NCBI GenBank assembly: GCA_017477125.1
Contig: JAFUXN010000073.1
Location: 1-37,239, forward strand
Origin: Selenomonadaceae bacterium
GTDB taxonomy: Bacteria; Bacillota; Negativicutes; Selenomonadales; Selenomonadaceae
Direction: 5' to 3'
Length of the DNA stretch: 37,239 nucleotides
Both the position numbers and the translations under genes were made by a program. Of this stretch, positions 6,888 through 14,084 are shown piece by piece. A model generated the notes under the pieces. The model worked only from the letters and a program-made list of their open reading frames with translations. It was not told where the DNA came from and did no database searches. Each line of letters starts with the position of its first letter. Within the stretch, counting starts at the first letter, position 1.

Positions 6888-9386
6888 TCAATGACGGAAC
6901 CGCTTCGCCAAGACGGCAGCATCGATCAACAATTGCTTGCCTTCGAATTTGTTGAGACGGAACGCTTCTTCTTTGAGCTCTTTGAACAGCATTTCGAGCT
7001 CCGCTCCCGACGGACGCGAGAGTTTGTCATGCTTCTCGTCCTTCAAACTTCTGTACGCCGATTGAATGATCTTTTCGTCAACCCGCTTGATACAATCTTC
7101 CGCGTCGAAGAACGATTTTAGCATGCGCCGCCCGTTGTCCTCCGTCGGATTGTCCATGAACAGATGAGCATCGATCCGCCCGCGACGTTTGATCGCCTCG
7201 TCCAATCGATTTTCAAAGTTGGTCGCCGCCATGAACAAAATCTTTGAATGCTTGCTCCTCAAGCCCGTCTCGTCCGATACGTAGCTCAACAGCGAGCCGC
7301 GCACCACTCCGTTGAGAACATCTCTGCCGACGAGCGAATCAAATTCGTCGAAGAACAGCACGATCCCCGCGCAATCCGCCATCTTCGAAAAGCGCGTGAC
7401 CTCGCTGAAGATGCGCTCGAGATTTTTGATCTGATCCGCCGGGAAGCTCGACGCAAAATCTCTGCTCAACACTTTGAAGAAATAGAAACCGTACTCGCCC
7501 GCGACCGCCTGCGCCAACTTACTCTTGCCGTTGCCGGGCGGACCGTACATCAACACGCCCTTTTGAGGAGTGATCTTGTAATCGTCATAGCGTTTTTTCT
7601 GTTGAGGCGTCGCTCGAATGTAATCGACCTGCCGCGCGATCTGCTCTTTGAGATCGTCATAGCCGATGATGTTCGCCAACCTCAATCGATTGTCCGACGG
7701 CGCCACGATGTTTTCTCGAGTGAACACGCCCAGGCTCGTGAGCTCGTCAATGACACTCTGCTCGCGCTGTTGGAAGATCAGATCGAACAGCGCCTTGGTG
7801 TCGGCATTGTTGCCCGGCTTGATGCCGCTCTCCTCCGCCGCCGCTTTGAATTTCGTCACGAAGGTTTTGATGTCGCGCCCCGACATGCTGTCGGATTTCG
7901 TCAGCACCTGATCTTCAAAGAATTTCCCGTCGAGGCTGAACGTGCCGCCGTCGTACGAAAAATTATCGTTGAAGATCAGTCGGCGCATCTCTTTGGTCGG
8001 CAACGGAATTTTGATCGGATCGCGCGACAGACGACTTTTGATCGCCGGATCGATCGCCTCGGGTCGATTGGTCGCCGCGATCGTAAAGATGCGTTGCTTG
8101 CCGGTCTGCGCGCCGTCGATCTCCTGCAGAAATTGATTGACCATGTCGAGCGTGAATGAGTCCTTATCGCCCGCGCCCAACGCTCGGCTCGGGAACACGG
8201 TATCGGCCTCGTCGATGAACAGGATCGTCGGCGCATTGCCCCGCGCCTCGGCGAACACTCGCTTGACTTTCGCGCTGCTGTGTCCGATGTACTCACCTTT
8301 GAGATCGGCAAGCGTCGGCGCCATGAAGTAGCACTTCTGACGATTGGCGAGCGCCTTCGCGATCATCGTCTTGCCTGTGCCGGGCGGCCCCGTCAATATA
8401 AATCCCTTGAGCGGATTTTGTTTCTCGTCGGCGTTCTGGAAAGTCTCAACCGCTTTGACGATGCGCGCCTTGGTGTCCTCGTCGAGCCGCACCTTATCCC
8501 AATTGACTTCCTCCTTGACGGTGCGTTCGATGCTGTCGGAGAAATCTTCGACGGCGAGACGATTGGGATTCTTGGCGAGCACCGCGCGGAGGATTCTCAT
8601 GCAAGCGCTGAGAGTTTTCTTGCCGACGCTCATGCCATGAGCCGCGTCGTCGAGCGCACGCAGATCGAGATCGTAATTGCGCGGCGCGTTTCGAAGGAGA
8701 TAGCGAAGGTAAGCGTACTTGATTTCGTCCGCCGCGGGATTGCTGACGAAGATTTCTTCCTGATCGAAGTGGTACCGCTTGAGCAATTCCATGTCCTTGA
8801 TGGTCGAGATCATCAGCAGATTTTTGGCGTTCTGCCACAACTGCATGCGCGATATCCAAATGTGTTCGGGCGTGTCGTGAAGGTTGGCGATCCATTCAAG
8901 GTTCTCCAGGAAGATCACGATCTTCAACTTGCCCGCGCGGATCATCACGTCGAGATGATTGAGCATGGTCGTGACGGGATCGGTGGAGGCTTGAGCTGCC
9001 TGCTCGCCCTGCTTGGCGCTCTCGGATTGTTGAGCGTCGGCTTGAGGCTCGGCGGATTTCTTTCTGCTCTTTCTCGACTTGAGCGGAGAATCGGGCTCGG
9101 GCTTGGGGATTTGATCAAGGAAATCGCACTGCTCGATCGTCGCGCCGTTGAGCTTGTAGCATTTGATGTTGTCGTTGGCGTTGGCGACGTGAATGAACAG
9201 GTCGAAGTTGAGCGGCGCGTTGAGATAATAATGCATAAGAGTGTCGGGCACGGTGAGAATGCCCTCGCGCACGCCGTAGAACATGTTGTCGCCAATGCCG
9301 TCGCCCGTCAAGAAGTGAATGATCTGCCCCTTCGCCCGACGGTCTTCGAGCTCCTTGATCAATCGATGCTTATTGCGATAGATCAT
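6888..9386 (-). CDS. Tandem AAA+ ATPase (Cdc48/p97-like layout), last gene of nine-gene operon
   Basis: The 832-residue protein carries two full AAA+ modules. Module one has Walker A GPPGTGKT (about 333-340), Walker B ILFIDEAD (388-395), the pore-like segment GEYIGHS, and sensor/arginine region AATNRPEAIDPAIKSR. Module two has Walker A GPPGNGKS (615-622), Walker B VLFFDEFD (676-683) and AATNFENRLDEAIKRRGR. AAA+ rings of this kind unfold or remodel proteins. The first 300 residues also look ATPase-like (IVIFLENLEWIANL, LLMISTIKDMELL) but have no Walker A; an acidic and lysine-rich low-complexity stretch (about 93-135) interrupts them. The ATG overlaps the upstream stop (ATGA). Partners in the operon include an Hsp70-like ATPase, so a disaggregase or remodelling role is likely but unproven. 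Confidence 0.85.
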   Translation of the reverse strand: MIYRNKHRLIKELEDRRAKGQIIHFLTGDGIGDNMFYGVREGILTVPDTLMHYYLNAPLNFDLFIHVANANDNIKCYKLNGATIEQCDFLDQIPKPEPDSPLKSRKSRKKSAEPQADAQQSESAKQGEQAAQASTDPVTTMLNHLDVMIRAGKLKIVIFLENLEWIANLHDTPEHIWISRMQLWQNAKNLLMISTIKDMELLKRYHFDQEEIFVSNPAADEIKYAYLRYLLRNAPRNYDLDLRALDDAAHGMSVGKKTLSACMRILRAVLAKNPNRLAVEDFSDSIERTVKEEVNWDKVRLDEDTKARIVKAVETFQNADEKQNPLKGFILTGPPGTGKTMIAKALANRQKCYFMAPTLADLKGEYIGHSSAKVKRVFAEARGNAPTILFIDEADTVFPSRALGAGDKDSFTLDMVNQFLQEIDGAQTGKQRIFTIAATNRPEAIDPAIKSRLSRDPIKIPLPTKEMRRLIFNDNFSYDGGTFSLDGKFFEDQVLTKSDSMSGRDIKTFVTKFKAAAEESGIKPGNNADTKALFDLIFQQREQSVIDELTSLGVFTRENIVAPSDNRLRLANIIGYDDLKEQIARQVDYIRATPQQKKRYDDYKITPQKGVLMYGPPGNGKSKLAQAVAGEYGFYFFKVLSRDFASSFPADQIKNLERIFSEVTRFSKMADCAGIVLFFDEFDSLVGRDVLNGVVRGSLLSYVSDETGLRSKHSKILFMAATNFENRLDEAIKRRGRIDAHLFMDNPTEDNGRRMLKSFFDAEDCIKRVDEKIIQSAYRSLKDEKHDKLSRPSGAELEMLFKELKEEAFRLNKFEGKQLLIDAAVLAKRFRH

Positions 9387-10117
9387 TTCTCGTCCTCCGC
9401 GTCGGCGGGAAATCGAGCGAACAGATCGGCGAGCAGTTGTTGCTCGTCGCGGCTCATGGTTTTCTCCGACCGTTTGAGTTCATTTTTGACGTCGTTGACG
9501 ATCTTCTGTTGCTTGCCGAAACTCTCTTCGTGCTCGCGAATCTGCGCGCGCAACCGACGCTCCTCATCTCTCAACGCGTCGATGTCGTGCTCGAGCTTCT
9601 CTTTGCTCAGTTCGGATTGCAAACGCTCAACCTCCGCCTCGAGCGTCGCCTTCCGCGATTGCAAATCCTTGAACTGTTCGCCGCGCGCGCGGAGGTCATT
9701 CGCCTTCTTCTCGAGCTGATCAACGTCGTGCTTGTAATTGTCGAAGAGGCGGGTCGAGCCGCCGCTCTTGCTCTCGATGAACGTCAGCGTCTCCTTCAAA
9801 CTTCTGCAGAATTGTTGCGAGCGATCGAAGCCCTTGATGAAATTGGCGTCGCCGCCCCGAACGTCGAGGAGCACACGCGCGAGCAGTTCACGCGACAGCG
9901 GATATAAACTTGCCAGGCTCTGAATGACGAGCTCGCGTTGCTCGTCCGAGAGGTCGTTGAGCTCGTCGCAAACCTGTTCGGCTCTGGAGCGTTTCATGTA
10001 CCAAAGCAGTTCGGGCAGCAGCTCGATATTGCCGTCGTCGCCGATCACCTTGTCGATGGAGAAATCGGCGTCGGCGAGTGTCGCAAAGAAATGTTCGATG
10101 TGGGGTTCGCTTGCCAT
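9383..10117 (-). CDS. Coiled-coil protein of the chaperone-like operon (244 aa)
   Basis: No family recognised. Residues about 1-100 are globular and helical (EHFFATLADADFSIDKVIG, ELLPELLWYMKRSRAEQV, SLYPLSRELLARVLLDV). Residues about 115-225 form a long charged coiled coil (DVDQLEKKANDLRARGEQF, LQSELSKEKLEHDIDALRD, RSEKTMSRDEQQLLADLFA). There is no signal peptide or membrane segment, so it is probably cytoplasmic. The ATG follows GGAGGCGATTGAT, and the stop overlaps the start of the AAA+ gene, which implies coupled translation and a fixed ratio with the ATPase. A role as adaptor or scaffold is inference. Confidence 0.65.
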   Translation of the reverse strand: MASEPHIEHFFATLADADFSIDKVIGDDGNIELLPELLWYMKRSRAEQVCDELNDLSDEQRELVIQSLASLYPLSRELLARVLLDVRGGDANFIKGFDRSQQFCRSLKETLTFIESKSGGSTRLFDNYKHDVDQLEKKANDLRARGEQFKDLQSRKATLEAEVERLQSELSKEKLEHDIDALRDEERRLRAQIREHEESFGKQQKIVNDVKNELKRSEKTMSRDEQQLLADLFARFPADAEDEK

Positions 10118-10135
10118 ATCAATCGCCTCCTTCGC

Positions 10136-11602
10136 TCAACCTGCCGCCGTCTGACGAGTGCCGCCGTCGGTCTGAACTTTGCGCTCGGGGTGCAGGACAC
10201 TTCGATCGCCCTTGAGCACGTCGGTGACGGGAATGCCCTCCTCATTGAGACGCTTTGAGATGTCCTTCCACGTCGCGCCGCACGTGCCGCCCACCGATTC
10301 ATGGTGATCGACGTCGATGATGATCTTGCCGTCGGCATCGATGTCAACCCGATCGAAATTGATGGTCTCGTCGCCGATCGAGCACGTGAGTTTGAAACCG
10401 TCGTTGGGATTGTCATTGACGATGCTCAGCCCCACTTGGTAACGCAGATCGGACATGACATCTTGGATCGCGCCTGCGAGCTCGATCTTCTTGAGCATGC
10501 TGTCCTGCAGTTTGATGCCGACGTCGCGCGCCTCCATGACCAGTTCCGAGGCGCGCTTGAGTTTGTCGATGCCCTCCAAGAATTTCTCGTCGCGGATCAG
10601 ATCGCGGGCGGCGTCGACTGCCTGTTGATATCCCTTGCGCAAATCCTTGCCGCCGTATCGATTGATGTAATCAAACATCTCCGTCCGTTGAGCGTCGGCG
10701 CCCTCATTGTAATAATCGATCGGCTCAACCAATTCGAGCGTCGCCAGCCCCTCAACCTCGTCGAGCATGCCTTCGGCGTCCGCCTTCTGCCGCTTCCACA
10801 ATTCGACCCGCGCCTGCAATTTCGTCTTGAACGTCGCGATCGAGCCGAACACGCCGTTGAATTTATTGATGACCGCCTCATCGCTGCTCTTGCTCTCGCG
10901 CTCGACATCGCTCTTGAGCTCGGCGTACTCGCTCGAGAAAAATTTTGTCGCCCAACTCTTATCGATCCCGTCGAGCTGCCGACGAAGTTCCTCGCGCATT
11001 TCGTTCGCCTGCTTGCGCTTCTTGGCGACGTCGTTCATATCATCGAGCTGCTTGATCATATCGGACAGTTGATTGGAATCCGCGCGGATCTGATTGAGAG
11101 TGCGGCTTGCCGATTGCGACACCTGATTGGCTCTGGTTTGGAGCGCCGAACGTTGATCGCGCAAACTGCCGTACCTGCCGACCAACTGTTGCGCACGACG
11201 GTACTCGTCATCGCAGTAATGGGGCTTGGTTCGAATGATGTTGCGAATGGCTTCCGCCTCTCTGTCTGCATCGCTCAATTGCCGATCGAGATCGTTGAGC
11301 GTCGACTTGATATTCTTGTCCTCCGACGCGTTGAGCTTGACCTTCGACAGCGCCGCCTTCAAATCTTCGAACGCTTTGAGTTGAGCCTTCGCCTTGTCGC
11401 CGAACATCGTTTCCGCCTCGGCGCTGACGTCGGCGTTGAGCTTCTCTGCGTCCGATTGGAGCGATTTGATCTTCTCCATGCACTGACGGAAGTTATCCAG
11501 CGACTTCTCGATCTGATCGTTGAACGTTCGATCGGACATTCGGCGCACGTCCTCGCCCTGACGCAGGACTGCCGCCACCTCGGAATTTTTTTTGCCGCTC
11601 AT
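10136..11602 (-). CDS. Long coiled-coil protein with small C-terminal beta domain (488 aa)
   Basis: No family recognised. Nearly all of residues 20-390 is heptad-rich helix (DQIEKSLDNFRQCMEKIKS, RDQRSALQTRANQVSQSA, LARLELVEPI-type breaks are few), so the protein is probably an extended rod. The final 90 residues differ: KLTCSIGDETINFDRVDID, GKIIIDVDHH and CGATWKDISKRLNEEG suggest a small mixed beta domain. It lacks a signal peptide. The ATG at 11602 lies eight bases after the radical-SAM stop. The rod shape and position next to the AAA+ and Hsp70-like genes suggest a structural or adaptor subunit; this is inference. Confidence 0.65.
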   Translation of the reverse strand: MSGKKNSEVAAVLRQGEDVRRMSDRTFNDQIEKSLDNFRQCMEKIKSLQSDAEKLNADVSAEAETMFGDKAKAQLKAFEDLKAALSKVKLNASEDKNIKSTLNDLDRQLSDADREAEAIRNIIRTKPHYCDDEYRRAQQLVGRYGSLRDQRSALQTRANQVSQSASRTLNQIRADSNQLSDMIKQLDDMNDVAKKRKQANEMREELRRQLDGIDKSWATKFFSSEYAELKSDVERESKSSDEAVINKFNGVFGSIATFKTKLQARVELWKRQKADAEGMLDEVEGLATLELVEPIDYYNEGADAQRTEMFDYINRYGGKDLRKGYQQAVDAARDLIRDEKFLEGIDKLKRASELVMEARDVGIKLQDSMLKKIELAGAIQDVMSDLRYQVGLSIVNDNPNDGFKLTCSIGDETINFDRVDIDADGKIIIDVDHHESVGGTCGATWKDISKRLNEEGIPVTDVLKGDRSVLHPERKVQTDGGTRQTAAG

Positions 11603-11611
11603 AAAAATGCA

Positions 11612-12217
11612 TCACTCCCTCAACAATCGTCGGGCGAAATCCGCCTCGAAATTCTTGGCGGGAATCCCCACCATAAAAAGTTCGCCGTCCTCTCGACAGA
11701 CGAACTCGACGCTTCGATTGTGCACCGCCTCCATCTGCTCTTTGAACGGCAGATATTTTGTCGACAGAAAATGGATCATCTGATTATCCGACCCGCGATA
11801 AATTTTGTTGGTGTTGAGCTCCTCAACGTACTCGCCGGCGATCAGCAGGTCGATGCTCGAAAGTATTTCATCAACCGAAGGCTCGTGCCACGCTCTCAAC
11901 TCCTCGAGCGTATAACCCGAGTACATCATCACGTCGAGCGTCGACTCCGCGCGGATCAATCGGATCAGTTTGACGAGCTCGTTCGATTGAAGAAACGGCT
12001 CGCCGCCGCTGACGGTGATCCCTGTCAACGACGGCGTCCCCATGATCTCTCGAAACAACTCATCGACGCCGATATGATACCCGTTCGAATCGAGCGCCCG
12101 CCCGCGCGGATTGATGCAATTCGGGCAGCGCTTCTTGCAGCCCTGAACCCAAACGGCGTAACGCGTCCCGGGATCGAGCACTTTGGTTTGGCGTTCGCGG
12201 TGTTCGATGTAGAGCAT
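11612..12217 (-). CDS. Radical-SAM activase (NrdG-like), no glycyl-radical partner nearby
   Basis: The 201-residue protein has the short radical-SAM form seen in activating enzymes such as NrdG. The cluster motif is CKKRCPNC (Cys27, Cys31, Cys34; CX3CX2C), followed by GITVSGGEPFLQ, the SAM-binding GGE motif, and VMMYSGYTLEELR. Such enzymes cleave S-adenosylmethionine reductively and usually install a glycyl radical on a partner enzyme. No glycyl-radical enzyme or nrdD is seen in the operon or window. The gene is embedded in the operon: its ATG overlaps the TGA of the GrpE-like gene (TGATG), and eight bases separate it from the next gene. The target may be one of the neighbouring proteins. Starts further upstream would lie inside the preceding gene. 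Confidence 0.85.
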   Translation of the reverse strand: MLYIEHRERQTKVLDPGTRYAVWVQGCKKRCPNCINPRGRALDSNGYHIGVDELFREIMGTPSLTGITVSGGEPFLQSNELVKLIRLIRAESTLDVMMYSGYTLEELRAWHEPSVDEILSSIDLLIAGEYVEELNTNKIYRGSDNQMIHFLSTKYLPFKEQMEAVHNRSVEFVCREDGELFMVGIPAKNFEADFARRLLRE

Positions 12218-13599
12218 CAGAGATTGCCCGCTTTGATCTGCGCCTTCGAATAGACGTTGCCGTTCCTCGAGCAGATCAGCGGCACGTAGACGGCGGTCAT
12301 GAAACGGCTCTGCTTGTCGTTGGGATTGGTCATGTTGATCGCCTCGTTCTTGTCGAAGGGCGCCTTGTTGAACGGGCTGTCGACGGGCTTCTTGCCGCCG
12401 GGCAACACAAACACATCGAAGTTGACGCCCCACGCCTTGCGATAGCACTTATTGATCGCGACGTAGACTTTGATCTCGTCGTCGGTCATGGGCTGAGCGT
12501 CCTCCTTCTTGAGTTTGAGCGCGCATGCCTGGACGGATTTGGCGAAGTCGATGGTCTTGCCGACGGCGCTGACGATGGCGACGAGCTGTTCGGGATTGGA
12601 GCCCTCGACCTTATTCTCTTGGAGGATCGATTCGAAGGTCGGGCAATCGCGCAGGGCAAGAATGAGTTCGATATAGGGCTGGGTCAATTGATCCCAAGCA
12701 TCGAGATCGGATTGAAGATTGGTGACGGTGCCGCGCAATTCTCCGATGCGACGATTGAGATCGCTGAGGAGCGTCTGATCTTCATCGAGACGACGACGGA
12801 ACTCGCCGATCCGATCGTTGAGCCCGTCGATCTCATTCTGTTTATCGCCAAGCTGACCGTTGAGAGCATCGATCGCATTGTTCTTCTCATTGAGCTGACT
12901 GTTGAGCCCACGGATCTCCTGTTGCTTGCCGTCGACCTCGCCGTTGATCCGATCGATCTCATGCTGCTTGCCGTCGACCTCACCGTTGAGCCGATCGATC
13001 TCCTGTTGCTTGCCGTCGACCTCACCGCCGAGCCGATCGATCTCCTGTTGCTTGCCGTCGACCTCACGTTGCTTTTCATCGAGCCAACTTTTGAGACCGT
13101 CGATATCGTTCTGCTTGTCGTTGAGCTGATTGTTGAGCCCGTTGATTTCGTTTTGCCTCTCGTTGAGCTGACCGTTGAGCCGATCAATCTCATTCTGCTT
13201 TTTGGTGACGGCATCCTTCGACGCGTTGATCGTCGCGGTGAGAGATTCAATCCGACGCTTGAGGCTGTCGACCTCATCATTGTTTTTACTCGAGAACAGA
13301 TTTTCGAACCAACTCTTCAGCCCCATAATTTCCTCTCTCTGCTGATTGATAATATTCGCCTGCTGCTCGACGATCTCTTTGAGCGCCTGCAGATTGACGT
13401 TGACTGCATTGAAATCGTCGGCGTAAACTTTTTTGTTGAGCGCCTCGACCGTCGGAGCCTCGCCCTCGACGGGAATGCGATCGCCGTCGGCATCGTAGAA
13501 CTCGAACCTCATGCTCAAAGCCTCGGTCTCGTTCGAGCGCCAAGACATATTGCCGCGCATGAACATTTCGATCAGCGCCTTCAAATCCTCATTGGTCAT
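12217..13599 (-). CDS. Coiled-coil repeat protein with GrpE-like C-terminus (460 aa)
   Basis: Residues 1-70 form a small domain (MRFEFYDADGDRIPVEG) similar to the start of the 141-residue protein encoded next upstream. Residues about 80-315 are a very long coiled coil. Its core is about ten copies of a 14-residue unit of the form KQxEIDxLNxxLx (for example DGKQQEIDRLNGEV). The last 130 residues are globular and end with a short beta segment (PFDKNEAIN, VYVPLICSRNGNVYSKAQ). That order of long helix then beta wing, and the tail pattern, recall GrpE, the nucleotide-exchange factor of DnaK. Given the Hsp70-like ATPase two genes upstream, an exchange-factor role is plausible, but the similarity is weak and read by eye. 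The ATG follows GAGGTGGTACC. Confidence 0.7.
   Translation of the reverse strand: MTNEDLKALIEMFMRGNMSWRSNETEALSMRFEFYDADGDRIPVEGEAPTVEALNKKVYADDFNAVNVNLQALKEIVEQQANIINQQREEIMGLKSWFENLFSSKNNDEVDSLKRRIESLTATINASKDAVTKKQNEIDRLNGQLNERQNEINGLNNQLNDKQNDIDGLKSWLDEKQREVDGKQQEIDRLGGEVDGKQQEIDRLNGEVDGKQHEIDRINGEVDGKQQEIRGLNSQLNEKNNAIDALNGQLGDKQNEIDGLNDRIGEFRRRLDEDQTLLSDLNRRIGELRGTVTNLQSDLDAWDQLTQPYIELILALRDCPTFESILQENKVEGSNPEQLVAIVSAVGKTIDFAKSVQACALKLKKEDAQPMTDDEIKVYVAINKCYRKAWGVNFDVFVLPGGKKPVDSPFNKAPFDKNEAINMTNPNDKQSRFMTAVYVPLICSRNGNVYSKAQIKAGNL
12895..13062 (-). repeat. Four tandem 42-bp coding repeats
   Basis: Units at 12895-12936, 12937-12978, 12979-13020 and 13021-13062 share the core GATCTCCTGTTGCTTGCCGT with few changes. 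Each encodes one 14-residue heptad-pair of the coiled coil in frame. More diverged units flank them. Confidence 0.85.
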
Positions 13600-13625
13600 G
13601 GTACCACCTCACATTCGTTTGCGGA

Positions 13626-14051
13626 TCAATCCTTGGTCAACTGCGTAAAGAAGTCGTCGATGAACTGATTCATCAGCTCCGTCTCGTGTATCAGGCTTTC
13701 GACGTGCTCACTGAGTCCGGCATTTTTTGTTTTCAACTGCTCGATCTGCCGCGTCAATTCTTCGATCCGCGCTTGCTGTTCATCGATTTGAGCGTCGCGC
13801 TTCTCAAGCTCGCGCCTCAAATAATTGACCGAGCCGACGAGTTCCGAATGCTTGCCGAGCTCATAATGAACGTCGGCGAGAATTTGTCTGACGTCGCGGA
13901 ACTCTTGTTTGAAATCGGTCGACTGAAGTTCCTCGAGACTGATCGGATTGCCCTCCTCGTCGAGGAAGTCAAAACTCAACCGAAAAAGTTCGCCGTCAAC
14001 CGTCGAGCCGAGCCCTCCGCTAAAGAACAGTTCCAGCAACTTCTCGTCCAT
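13626..14051 (-). CDS. Small coiled-coil protein of the chaperone-like operon (141 aa)
   Basis: The first 45 residues (LLELFFSGGLGSTVDGELF, LSFDFLDEEGNPIS) match in pattern the start of the 460-residue protein downstream: a short helix, then F-x-F-x-D-x-D-G-x-x-I. Residues about 60-125 are one coiled coil (LRRELEKRDAQIDEQQARI, ELTRQIEQLKTKNAGLSE). There is no counterpart of the GrpE-like tail. It looks like a short paralogue that could form mixed coils with the longer protein. The ATG follows GGAGGTGATGATCAC. It has no signal peptide. Function unknown. Confidence 0.65.
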   Translation of the reverse strand: MDEKLLELFFSGGLGSTVDGELFRLSFDFLDEEGNPISLEELQSTDFKQEFRDVRQILADVHYELGKHSELVGSVNYLRRELEKRDAQIDEQQARIEELTRQIEQLKTKNAGLSEHVESLIHETELMNQFIDDFFTQLTKD

Positions 14052-14084
14052 GTGATCATCACCTCCAATCGATCGGCGCCGCGC

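Noticed and set aside
10301-12253. 650-residue open frame on the plus strand
   Set aside because: It is antisense to the well-supported coiled-coil and radical-SAM genes, has no ribosome site, and reflects codon bias of the real genes.
12895-13062. CRISPR-like array
   Set aside because: The repeats are contiguous 42-bp coding units without unique spacers and stay in frame.
12619-13668. Repeat-rich plus-strand frame
   Set aside because: It is the antisense of the coiled-coil repeats; the minus-strand protein has start, ribosome site and operon context.
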